This document shows, in pieces, positions 1-11,834 of a stretch of DNA of 64,000 bases. This stretch comes from Flammulina velutipes (lineage: Eukaryota > Basidiomycota > Agaricomycetes > Agaricales > Physalacriaceae). The notes under the pieces are model-generated. The model was not told the DNA's origin. It worked only from the letters and a program-made list of their open reading frames with translations, and made no database searches. The position numbers were made by a program, and so were the translations under genes. The number at the start of each line of letters is the position of its first letter. Within the stretch, counting starts at the first letter, position 1. The DNA lies in NCBI GenBank assembly GCA_011800155.1, contig CM022378.1, positions 1,674,001 through 1,738,000 of the forward strand, given 5' to 3'.

Positions 1-713
1 GGATGTTATACACGCCTCGTATACTGCTTCAGAGTATTTATGAAGACCTAGGAGGATTTTAGATCACTATCAGGAGTGTAGTTGGAGGACGAACATTCGC
101 GTTTAAAAGTAAAGTATTCCGTGAGATGGCGGCATTCGTGGTTGCCGCGTAGTAACACAAACTTGGTAGGGTAGCACAGCTTTAAAGAGTACAGGTATAA
201 AAGACACTGAGGAGAATGAGTAGGTGCCATGATGACAGTCGTGTGGCGCACCTCAATGCCAAAACATCCGCGATCCACATAATCCCCGAGAAAAAGATAG
301 CAGTTTTCGTTGAGAGACCCGCCGACATCGAATAGCTTCATGAGGTCGTACTTTGCGACGCGTCAGTGGGCGTCGGTAGGCGTAAAGTGCAACATACATA
401 TTGACCGTGTATGTCTCCGCATACTGCGAAAGAAGATGAGGATGGATTAGATAGCGCTGCAATTCCACGCACTTGTTACTGGGCTCGTTACTTGGACGAG
501 ATTCGACTCTTTGCTGAGCAGCTGCGTCGCTGTCTGGAGGATGAACAAGGCCTGGCTCTCCGTAAGTCGTCCTTCGCGGAAAAAGTGGTCCCGTAGGAGA
601 TGTGGATTCGGTCTGGATACGCCGTCGCTGTCCGTAATGTAGAATTTATCGTCCGGGGGCGTCGTCGGCGCTGGCGGTGGCACCTGTAAATCATCAACTT
701 GACGATTCAACAT
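1..713 (-). CDS. Calcineurin A catalytic subunit (PP2B), 5' part, cut by window edge
   Basis: Serine/threonine phosphatase of the calcineurin A family, activated by Ca2+/calmodulin with a B subunit. Five exons splice in frame: 713-473, 423-398, 350-252, 206-95 and 47-1. The spliced product shows the metallophosphatase motifs in order: [17 protein letters not shown] and [14 protein letters not shown]. Before them comes the family's typical lead-in [11 protein letters not shown]. The rest of the catalytic domain, the B-subunit helix and the autoinhibitory tail lie beyond the left edge. The ATG at 713 gives a short N-terminus; an extra upstream exon cannot be excluded because ttacag precedes GTGCCACC. 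Several normally invariant positions differ (DRGCFGIE where DRGYFSIE is usual, [13 protein letters not shown] where CKIKYSERVYDAC is usual). It may therefore be a diverged second copy rather than the main calcineurin A. It is not obviously a pseudogene, because all four introns have GT/AG ends. Confidence 0.85.
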
Positions 714-2244
714 TACTTCAAACAACAACGCACGTTGGGAACCTGTCGTTCTCTTAGATTTTTCGACAGCAGCGAACGCGAGTTCTGCGGGACCTCAACG
801 ACGGGCGACAACGGTGTTCCCTGCATTGCGATATTGGAAAAGGATACACGAGCGTTCTTAATAACATGCGGGAGCTGTTTGGTAATGTTAGGTCACACCG
901 CGCTACTCGCTGCCAGTCGTCGTTGACGGCGACGACAGCGAAAAGGCAGTGAACACCGCCGGCGCTCAGTGGACATGATGGTGGTCATTTGGAGAGAGGT
1001 AATTCCTTGAATGAATTTCGCGGCCATCCAAGGCTGTGCGCACGGGCCATGACGCATCCCACGAGGCCTCTTTTTCGCTTCGACGACCCCTGGAAGACCC
1101 GTACGGGCACTGCAACTGATTGACGCTTTCCAATGGATTTTTCGACGAGTCCATTCAATGTGTGGTATGAGATGGAGAGCTGTGTAGGTTCTCGCTGTAC
1201 AGCGGAGATGTCATGTGGAAATGTGCCCGCAATCTGAAAACTCCGGCACTGCATGAAACATAACTCACTTTCAGGAATGAGAATCAAAGAGAGTTATTAG
1301 ACGTACGCCACAAATTAGAGGTTATGCTGGATCCATTTTTGGTTGATTTTGATGGTGATCAAACAGTGCCTGAAATGGGAGGCTCTTTTGACCTCCTGCT
1401 GTGGTGATCGGACATTGGTCACTCACCAGTATACTGCGTAGATACTGTCTTTCGTACCCAGACAGTTGTCATGGCCTGATCAAACGGAATATTATCTCCT
1501 CACCCGTATCAGTTTGCTATCTAAATAGCGCTCACGTTGGTATGTAAAGGGTGGTTTGAATCGTTGGCCGCGCCAGAGTCCCTCATATCTCTTAGTTTCT
1601 TCTCTACCAGTTCCTCAGATAAGGGATGGAGGTAAAACATCATTATCCTACACTGCCACATCCGGAACACCTCGTAAGTATATTTTCCTGAAGAAAACCG
1701 TCCTCAGTCGGGACTTGAGCGCTTGAGCTTGAGCTCGAATTCTAGTGCGGTGGCTGCTCTAGATATAGTGAGGCGAGCCGACGGCATCACAGCGATCACT
1801 TAGGTAATCGCCTACCCGTAGTTTTGTCACTTACCATGACCTTACAAACGGCTTTCATTTGACTCGTCTCTTCCTATGTCGGGGAGCAGTTCAATTAATA
1901 GAAGCAGATGCCTATAGTGAACCTCTACTGCCAGAGGAAGTACGTGGACGCTAAAATCGTCTAACTAGAGGACCAAACATATCCTGACATGATCGTCAAG
2001 GCCTGTGGTGACTGGACGCCACCAACATGGAGGGGCAAGGTTATCGCCAACACTGAGCTGTGACTAGAGGTGAGCCACTACATCCCGTCAATGTGTTAGT
2101 TTCTCAAAGAAATCGCTTCGCAGGGCGCGCTTGGGTCTCGGAACACGCAAAAGTATTTGGATGGAACCTTTATAGCACACCGTACTGTAAGCAAACTGCT
2201 TACATCGCGTAACAGTGAGCCGGTCACGCGTCTAGCAATGCCCA
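714..2244. other. Intergenic, no supported gene
   Basis: About 1.5 kb between calcineurin A and the first FunK1 kinase. Open frames of up to 100 codons occur at 985-1287 on the minus strand, but they have no recognisable motif and no convincing splice partners. I see nothing else here. Confidence 0.5.
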
Positions 2245-2296
2245 TTGTATGTTCGTCTTCTGCCATAACGAGCGAAGTTCATTGTTTTCTTCAGGT
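2245..2296 (+). promoter_or_regulatory. Conserved 5' element of FunK1 kinase copy 1
   Basis: A stretch resembling the 5' flanks of kinase copies 2 and 3: CAATGCCC, then GTTCGTCTTCTGCCATAACGA, a short gap, and CATTGTTTTCTTCAG. It lies about 110-160 bases before the start codon. It may be promoter or 5'-UTR sequence kept since duplication; its function is not known. Confidence 0.45.
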
Positions 2297-2403
2297 CAAT
2301 CCATTGTTCAACACCATGGCACGTGCCACACAGACGATGGACACAGCTCTTAAATTGACAGCCTGTCCCAAATCACTCCTCTCCATTTACCCATTTACCC
2401 AGA

Positions 2404-4393
2404 ATGCGCCATCACGTCGTCAAATTAGAACCCGTTCAATTCGCGCGTCTTATTCTCCTACTACCGGACCAATGGGAAACTCGACCTCGTCTACAAGCTG
2501 ATATTGCTCGCACTCTGGCCGACAACAGGTTCCAAGGTTTCGTAAACCAATACGATCAAGCGATAGGAAACGCAAATATCGACAAGACTTGTGATGCCCT
2601 TGAGCATATCAAAGGTCGGATTCTGGAGCTCGCCGTAGCTGTCGATCCGGTACTCTCGAGGGTGCTTCGAACACTGGATAACATGAACCCGAAGCGCAAG
2701 CTACAGGACACCGAGTCGCTGTGCAATTTATCACCAAAGAGACCGCGAACAGAACATCTCACTCCTCTGGAACCAGTTCCCTCCAAACCAAGCATCACAG
2801 GCTCTCCATGGGAGCAATTCTTCAGGAGCGAAGACGATGAAGGTCCTGCCGTCTCCGATCTCATTCTCTCCAACCATATCTACGCTAGCGTCAATCCAAG
2901 AGGCGGGACCTACTTCCATTTTCTGGACCACGACGTCCATATCGTCTCCGTCCCCGCCCTACGTCTCGACAACTTCGAAGACTTCTATTTCTTCGTCGCG
3001 TGTATGATAGTATACCACCGCCTCCCTCCAGCTGCTACCATGCCCAACGGAATGGTCCCCTTCATGGCCCCAGCCTCGCTGCGCAAAGTTTTCACCCACC
3101 TATATACGAGCCCCCCTCTCGCGTTCGAGGGCTTGATGATGAACTTGACAGGCAAAGACGGACAGTCAATCCCTCTTCGATTGGGGAAGAAGATCCAGCA
3201 CGACGATGCACAGTTCGGGCCTTCAACACTTGTTGTGCATGCAACGTCACCATTGTGGCCGAGGAAGTGGCTCGTGGCCAAATTTTTCTGGCGCGCCGAG
3301 TGTTCGCCCCCAACTCCGGGGGAGGAAGAGTATATCCTCGCCGCGAGAGCGAAAGCAACGGGGATGGGGAGTGAGGGGAAGTGGGTGCTGGATCATCTTC
3401 CGGAAGTTTTGCATGCGCAGGCTCTCAGCATTGGTGAAGATGATGTGCAGGGGAGGTTGGAGAGGTTCTTTATGGACAGCACCAATGACAAACGATATCA
3501 TCGACGAAGCCTCAGAGTCGTCGTGCAGGACTTGTTGTTCCCTCTCGAGGCTATCGGCAATGTCCGTGACCTTGCCCAAGTGTTTGTGGATGCTATTCAA
3601 TGTACGTTATTGCTCTTATCTTCCCTCGAATTCAGTCACTCATTCTTTCATAGGCCACAAATGGCTTTATGACCATCCGAAGATCATTCACCGCGATATC
3701 AGTCCTCTCACCATCATGTACAGAGTCAACTCGCAAGGCAACGTTGTTGGCGTCCTCAACGACTTTGGTCTTTCGCTCTACCGGGATGCTCTACAAGACG
3801 GCTATCTTCTTCCTTGGCCATTCATCGGAACAGGGACGCCCCCGACCATGGCTATCGACCAGGCGCGCAGAACAGGGACACAGTTCTACCGACATGAGCT
3901 GGAGGCGTTTTTCTACACGTTGTTATATGAGGTCTCGTCGTGGGATATTCCCAAGCCTCGCATTTCGCCGTCTCCGCAGGCGAGAACCAAGTCTCCTTAC
4001 ACCCCGCCTTCCTATATCTGCGCCCGACAGGCATCTACGTCTCCCCCGTTGACGGAATTATGGTTCGCGAAGGATAAGGGACAGACCAAGTTGGACTTTT
4101 TCTGGAATCCGGGAGATTATGGAATTGGCGAGCTGGCGCCGTCGATGAAGTGCTTTGAACCTTGGCTTCGCAGTTCGTATGAGATGTTTCGGGCAGGATT
4201 TTATGCGCTGCAGAAACACCGTGCGGCGATGGAGAGGCTGGAAGACTTGGACGACGAAGAGGTTGATGTGGAGGCGCAATTGGATCTCTTTCGAAACCTG
4301 CCGGATTTCGAGACTTTAGGGGGAAGAGTGTCCTTTGAAGCGTTTATGGCACCTACGTTGAAGTTGAAGGGCTTGCGATTTCGCAAGGTTTGA
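2404..4393 (+). CDS. FunK1-type fungal protein kinase, copy 1 (altered catalytic loop)
   Basis: Member of the fungal-specific FunK1 kinase family (Pfam Pkinase_fungal). Two exons, 2404-3601 and 3654-4393, give 645 aa; the intron starts gtacgt, ends catag and splices to QCHKWLYD. The N-terminal 150 residues are a family-specific extension ending in a basic KRPRTE patch that could act as a nuclear signal. The ATP-site lysine is in WLVAKFFWR, the catalytic loop reads IIHRDISPLTIMYR and the metal-binding loop LNDFGLSLYR. The Asn normally found in HRDISPxN is Thr here, so metal binding and catalysis may be weakened. The start at 2404 aligns with the starts of copies 2 and 3. Copy 1 is the most diverged of the three. 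Substrates are unknown. Confidence 0.85.
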
Positions 4394-5466
4394 TTGAGCT
4401 GCCTTATCTGTCAACCTCCAAGCCTATACATTATACTATACTCATTCTCAGCGTTTTTGTGATTCAACTGTATATACTATTGTCTGCGTTATTGTACATA
4501 TGGCGCTGGTAGCCCAAATAAGCTGCATGCTGAATGCTGTATGTTATTCTATCTTGCATCCAATCATCAGTTGATTGTTGGATCTTGGTGTGGATTTGAA
4601 TTTGAATTGCGAAGTGGCAAGCAAGTACGTGTAAGTAGTGTCGGACCTTCCTTGACAAGCGTGTCCATCTTTGGTCAAACCTACATAGCCACTACACCAC
4701 GGGAACCAAAATAAGGCCAAGAAGGTATTTTTCTGAGAAAGACCTGCACCCCCTAAAGTTTTAATGAGCCCACCACCTCCGCCCATACTCACACCCCTAC
4801 ATCAGCGCGTCTTTAAAAGGGCATAAGCTCGGCCATCGACCAGTCGTCGAAGATTTCGAACAATTCTAGTATGGCTAAAGGGGCGGCGACAAACCCAGCG
4901 AATCGTCTGGGTTCCCAGAGACAACTTTGGGTCCTTCAGGTGCGCCCACCTCTGTACAAAGTCAGCGGGGAGCCTGAGGCCTATCCATCGGTCATACTTC
5001 TCATAATGACCAGAACGATGGATATCATGGTTGAACGCTGCTGTTTCCCAACTTCGTTCGTCCTCATTCAGTTGTCGTATTCGCCTTGATAGGTATCAGG
5101 AGGTTCATCTGGAGCGCCAAACCAATTGGCTTGGACCTACATTCGTCAACAAACACCAAGTAGACTCTTGGCGGCAAACACCGAAACCTCCACCATTTCG
5201 CTCTTGCTCGACGACTTCCAGATTCTCTCACCATTACTAGAGGTTTACTCCCGTAAGATACTAGATAGCTCTTTTATTGCCCCACAGTTCATTTGACCTC
5301 AACAATCCGCGATTGTAAGCGGATCGTCGTGTGCGGCGCCCTTCGTCGCCTGCCATGAGTTCTTTCTTTTCGTTCAGCATTCCCTTTAACTTATAACAGG
5401 TAGTCATCTTTCACTGCGCATGAAGGCGTAAGGGCATAGATACATGACTGAAGCTTGGGCAAAGAT
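4394..5466. other. Intergenic, no supported gene
   Basis: About 1 kb downstream of kinase copy 1. Only short frames without recognisable domains occur; the first part is AT-rich and probably the 3' end of the kinase transcript. Confidence 0.45.
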
Positions 5467-5991
5467 ATGCAGGCGGAGGAGCCCATGCTTTCGACGGCAA
5501 CTCACAGTCTAGAGCTCGATGCTGAAGAACGGAGTGCGAACCTCTGTGTCTCTCTAGGGGGTTTCTTCCACGCATCACAACGACATGGAATCAGGATAGC
5601 GGCTGTTTTGAGTCTTAAGAGGAATTCCTTTGACTTTCCCGCTGCGGAAGATGTGATATCTGGTATGTATTGTCCGTGTCTCGATCTATAACTAGGAATA
5701 ACCATGGATATACTGAATCTCTGCGTAGTTCCGGACTACTACTGCATTCCCCGATGTCCTCTTCTCTTGCCGGAGTCTCACCCTTCCGATATCCCAGCCC
5801 GCAAGGATTCAGAGTCTCCGCTTGTTTCTCGGTGGCTGGTGCCGCGACGTCTGGGACCTATTGTTGTGTCTTCAAGTTCGTATCACTTGAATTATAATTC
5901 CGTCCGCCTTTATTCGGTTCGGCTATGTCCTCACGCGTACATAGTGCGGACGCGGATGCGATCTCTGGGTGTGCTGGTGGCGGCTGGGTAA
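5467..5991 (+). CDS. Hypothetical two-exon protein, unrecognised
   Basis: A possible small gene of unknown function. Exon 1 (5467-5662) ends before gtatgt, and exon 2 starts at 5729 after gcgtag; the join keeps the frame (DVIS-VPDYYCIP) and runs to a stop at 5991. I recognise no domain. The end overlaps the 3' end of the cyclin on the other strand by about 70 bases, so either the last part is untranslated or the call is wrong. A clean donor/acceptor pair and a long open frame are the only support. Confidence 0.3.
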
Positions 5992-6838
5992 ACGGAACGC
6001 TCCGGCGAGCTTGTGAAAGGGTGACGATCGCTTCGACGGAACCTCTGGCCATGGGGACAATGGGGTCCGAGGGGACGGGGATCCGTCTGAGGAAGATGGA
6101 CTCGACGGTTCTGAATCAAGCGCTGGCACCGACAAGCGCAGTACGCCTGCCGAGGGATATAGACTTGGGATATAGTGAGCTGATGGTGGCTGAGGGATGG
6201 TTTTGGCGACGATGCGCGCGCGCTGGTTCAGGAGCTCCGCCTCGGACACGCTCAGGTCGTAGGTAAGCGCAGCAAGCATGGCTCTCTCGATGGAATCGAT
6301 GGACGATAGGGGCACACCGCTGCACCACGACCAATGTACGTTCTTCATGGGACAGTCAATAAGATACTGGATATTGATGATGGTTAGCACGCAGATAGAA
6401 GTGAAGACGGAGAGCGACGAACCTTTGAAGCAAGCATCAAAGCCCCTAGGAACATTCGTTCACGAGGACATTGCTCGAGGTGTATTTCGGCGAAGTAATG
6501 CTTTGCTCTGCTGACGTAGACGAACGCGGTGCTCAAGATGGGCATGTTTACCATTGCTCGGTCAATGATATAGGTGGCGAAGTCGGTGAGTAACACATTC
6601 TCGGTGTTGGTGAACGGGATGGGAATATGGAGTGGGTTCGTTGGATTGGCGGTCAACTCGAATGCGCCGTCCATCAGATAATCTTGACTGGAGTGAGCCA
6701 TGAAACGGAGTAGGAGTCACATTATTACACACCTAGCATGATTCTGAGCTCACGATTACTTAGGAAGTCGATCAAGAGCGGTGAATGCTTTGAGGAATGG
6801 ACGAGGGAGGCTGGGTGAATCGAGGTGGTGGTGGACAT
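5923..6838 (-). CDS. PCL/Pho80-type cyclin
   Basis: Cyclin of the Pho85-partner (PCL) type, expected to bind and direct a cyclin-dependent kinase. Three exons, 6838-6729, 6687-6423 and 6366-5923, give 272 aa. The cyclin box shows the typical run TDFATYIIDRAMVNMP, RMFLGALMLASK and SSIDSIERAMLAALTYDLSV, with the second intron falling right after LASK, where the family continues with the next helix. A Ser/Pro-rich tail (residues about 190-272) with several SP sites may be phosphorylated and could control stability. The start at 6838 opens MSTTTSIHPASLVHSSKHSP, like the lead-in of other fungal PCL cyclins. The first intron uses donor gtaata and is the least certain boundary. Which process it controls (phosphate, polarity or cell cycle) cannot be read from the sequence. 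Confidence 0.8.
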
Positions 6839-7715
6839 TGTGGTAGGTGGACAAGGGGTGATAATTGTAGACAATGACTGCCGTGCCGCTCTATCAAGAA
6901 AATTCAAAGGTGCCCGAAGATTGAGCCGCGAGACATGACTCGCCTATATTTACTCAGCGTCCTCCGCGGAAACAAAGACACTTCAATTGATTTCATGATC
7001 TTCGGAGGGTATGTTGAACTGTTGAGCAAGTGCAGATTTGCTCTGTGCCAGTGGTTAGTTGGACGAGCATCAACGAGCAACAGTGAAGTCAGGGTTAAGT
7101 CACATAATTACAGGAAGATCGTTGTGTGATAAGTTCCTCCATATAAGTGGAACAAATACTTCATGGCATGCTGACGACACGCGTAATGTTCAAGAGTCAA
7201 TGTCATTTGTTCGCGCCACACATCACTGGCCTCACGGCATCATTAGCCGAGGTCTCGGCTTTTGCCGAAGACTTTGAATGTTGACAAGTACCACCACCTG
7301 CAGTCCACGAATGCCTGACCTATAATAGAAACAAAACACTTTCTGTGCGCGCATCTCGGTCTTCTCTTGCATCAAAACTGTCACTTCTGTTGTACCCTAG
7401 TATTTGAAGCTTCAACAACCAATCATAAGCGACGAACAAAGCGAAAAGGATTGGTACAGTACGTGTTCGTCAGATTCAATGTCCAATTTGAATTCACCCT
7501 CACACGCTGCAGTGCTAGGTATGATTGAGACACGCGGTACGATGAATGATCGTCATCCTGAGCGATGCTGGCCCGTTCTGCCTACCACTGACTTGGCGTG
7601 ACAGCAAGAAGGTATGCAAGTTGTCTCCTTTATGTTATTCTTTCTAGAACACACCCTCGTTTGCAGGACGTAGTGCATGGTTTCCACAAACGGGGGGTAG
7701 ATGTCCTGTCCGGAT
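6839..7715. other. Intergenic between cyclin and hydrophobin
   Basis: About 0.9 kb shared upstream region of two divergent genes (cyclin to the left, hydrophobin to the right). Short frames only; the right end holds the hydrophobin promoter. Confidence 0.5.
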
Positions 7716-7723
7716 TATAAAAG
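7716..7723 (+). promoter_or_regulatory. TATA box of the hydrophobin gene
   Basis: TATAAAAG 90 bases before the hydrophobin start codon, followed by a pyrimidine-rich leader (ccccctttgctctc). This is typical of strongly expressed fungal genes. Confidence 0.65.
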
Positions 7724-7805
7724 GACGGAGGAAAGAGCACTTCCAACAGCCAATTTTCACCGCACTTTCATTGCTATCCCCCCTTTGCTCTCTAACACAG
7801 TCAAC

Positions 7806-9400
<1,595 letters not shown>

Positions 9401-9460
9401 TGTTCGTGTTTTCTATAACAAACCGAATATGCACACCGCTCATTGTTTTCCAGATCATTG
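9401..9460 (+). promoter_or_regulatory. Conserved 5' element of FunK1 kinase copy 2
   Basis: Holds TGTTCGTGTTTTCTATAAC, then ATGCACACCGCTCATTGTTT, 80-140 bases before the start codon. The same two blocks occur before copy 3, and a looser version, including a CAATGCCC block just upstream, before copy 1. Confidence 0.5.
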
Positions 9461-9540
9461 TCGTGCGCCAAATGACCTTTCACTTGCAACCGCGCCTTAT
9501 AACCAGCTCGACCGCATACATGTACACTCTTTCTCTCATC

Positions 9541-11567
9541 ATGTCTACCCAGATCGTCAAGCTGTTGATCAGCGACTTCGCCAGCCAAATTTTCGACTTA
9601 TCAGGTGGCTGGGACACTCATCTGCAAGCCGATGTGGACAGCGTATTGGTCGATACTCGATTCCAGGATCTAGTAGGAGAGGTTTGCAACGAAGACAACA
9701 TCTCCAAACGTCTCGGTGTTCTGGAATCCATCAAAGCGCAGATTCTCGAGCTCGTCACAGTCCTTGATTCGCCCACTCGGGATCACGATACGGACAACTT
9801 GTCGAGAAAGCGCAAGCTGGAGGACCCAGTCGATGATCCCGAGAAGAAGCCACGAACCAAATTGTTTGCCCTTCCCAGAGAAGGCGACACGTCGACTGCT
9901 ATTTCCGTCAGCTTCACCCCCTGGGAGACTTTCTTCGTAGTCGAGGGGAGAGAAGAGCCTGCAAAATCGGACCTTCTTGTGTCCTACCGTATCTACGCCA
10001 CCGTACAAGGCGCCCGTGTACGCTTTGCCTATATCGACCATAACATCCATATCATTTCCTACGACGCTCTCAGCCTTGATGTCAAAGATGATCTTTTCCT
10101 CTTCGTGGCCTGCATGATAGCATATCACCGACTTCCTCGCGCCTCTCGTGTCCCCAATGGCATCATTCCGTTCTTGTCCCAGGACTCAGTCCTTACAGTG
10201 TTGTATCGGGTCTACTTGGATTTTGGATTTGCCTTCCACGACGCAGTCCTTACGTTGACGGGACGAGATGGGCAGCCAATTCCTCTGCGGCTGGGGCGGA
10301 CGATACAGCATGGCACGAACCAGTTTGGGCCCTCGACGGTGGTGGTTCATGCGACGTCGCCAGTGTGGCAGGGGCGATGGCTTGTAGTCAAGTTGTTCTG
10401 GCGGATCGAGAACTCGCCCTCGAAGGAGGAGGAGTTTGTTATGAAAGCGAGAGCCAAGGCAGAAGAGATGGGGAACGAGGGGAAGTGGGTGCTGGATCAT
10501 CTGCCAGAGGTGCTGCATTCGCAGGTGCTTAGCATTGGCGAGGAGGAGATGGGGAAGAAGTTGGAGAAGTTCTTCTGGCTGGGAGGTGAATATATGACTC
10601 TCAGCCGCTCTGATGACTACTGGTGTATAAAGCCAGGAATGGTTCGTTACGATCGACGATCCTTGCACGTCCTTGTGTCCGACCTCTTGTTCCCTCTGGA
10701 TGCCATCGGCAATACGCGCGATCTCGCTCAAGTGTTCGTTGATGTTGTTCAATGTACGTTCGCATTCCTCGTAACACCTAACCAAACGTTAACAATCATT
10801 GTTTAGGTCACAAATGGCTCTACGACTATCCAAGGATCATTCACCGTGGCGTCAGCCCGGGAAATATCATGTACAGATTCAACTCACAAGGCGAAGTCGT
10901 CGGCGTCCTCAACGACTTTGGAAGTTCGCTCTATCGAGATACGTTGGTGAAGGGATATAAGCTTCCCGGTGCCACTTGTCATGGCATGGGTACCTTTTCG
11001 ACTATGGCGCTCGAGCAGATGAACCGAATTAGACTGCAGTTCTACCGACATGATTTGGAATCGTTTTTCTATACGCTCCTCATCATCGCGTCGCTCTTCG
11101 AGCTGGTGGAGTCTCGTCCTACCCTGCCCCCTCCCTCAATGACTTACGTCTCCGTTCACAAGAAACGCGCTCATCAGCCTTCCATGGACGACGTGTGTTA
11201 CGTGCGGGACAATGGACAGACGAAGTGGGCATTCTTCCAGCAAAGGGAATACAACGCGGAGGAGATCTCCCCGAGCATGGAGTGCTTCAGGCCTTTGCTC
11301 AAGAGGTTATTTCAGCTGTTTCGGTCGGCGTTCCGTGTCATGCATCGGCATTTTGATGCAAAGGAGGGGATCAACGAGTTCGCGCGGACTGGGTATGAAG
11401 AGCTTGATTGGGGGATTCGGCGCAGGATACGGGAGGCGAAGTTGAAAAGTGATGAGTGGGAGACGTTGAAGGGGACGATATCGTATGAGACGTTTATGCA
11501 ACCTGTGTTGGAGTTGCGGGATCAGTTGGGTGGTCTGAGGGTGCGGAATTTTCCATCCTATGTATGA
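9541..11567 (+). CDS. FunK1-type protein kinase, copy 2 (catalytic Asp lost; likely pseudokinase)
   Basis: Second FunK1-family kinase. Exons 9541-10753 and 10807-11567 give 657 aa, with the intron at the same place and phase as in copies 1 and 3. It is very close to copy 3 along its whole length (shared stretches such as RFQxLVGEVCNEDNISKRLG, LSRKRKLEDPVDD and EEPAKSDLLVSYRIYATV). The ATP-site lysine is kept in WLVVKLFWR, and NDFG is kept. The catalytic loop reads IIHRGVSPGNIMYR: codon GGC replaces the GAT/GAC that encodes the proton-acceptor Asp of HRD. Phosphotransfer should be lost or greatly reduced, while nucleotide or partner binding may remain. The frame is fully open, so this is a point change in a complete gene, not gross decay. 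The start at 9541 matches copies 1 and 3. Confidence 0.88.
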
Positions 11568-11834
11568 TATGCAATATTGTATATTGTTCTGTCCGACTTT
11601 CTGTGATATCTACTCTACGAATCTACAGATCATGCGCCACTGTCCAGATGTCGGTATATATTTCCAATACTTCTGATTACAAGTCCTATTGAATCGTGCG
11701 TTGAGTCATAGAACGTAACACAGGCCTCAGAGAGTGTATCTTCAACGTTCTAGGGTTCCCTGGGAAAGCAAGTGGTGGTAAAGCGAGTCATACAAAACGA
11801 TAGCGAATAAACAATATACAAAGATTCCAGTCTG
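11568..11834. other. Short convergent intergenic gap
   Basis: 267 bases between the 3' ends of kinase copy 2 and the F-box gene on the other strand. Likely 3'-UTRs; nothing else seen. Confidence 0.5.

Noticed and set aside
1..713. Calcineurin A as a broken pseudogene, because its frame is interrupted repeatedly
   Set aside because: Every interruption is removed by a 47-50-base intron with GT/AG ends, restoring the motifs exactly.
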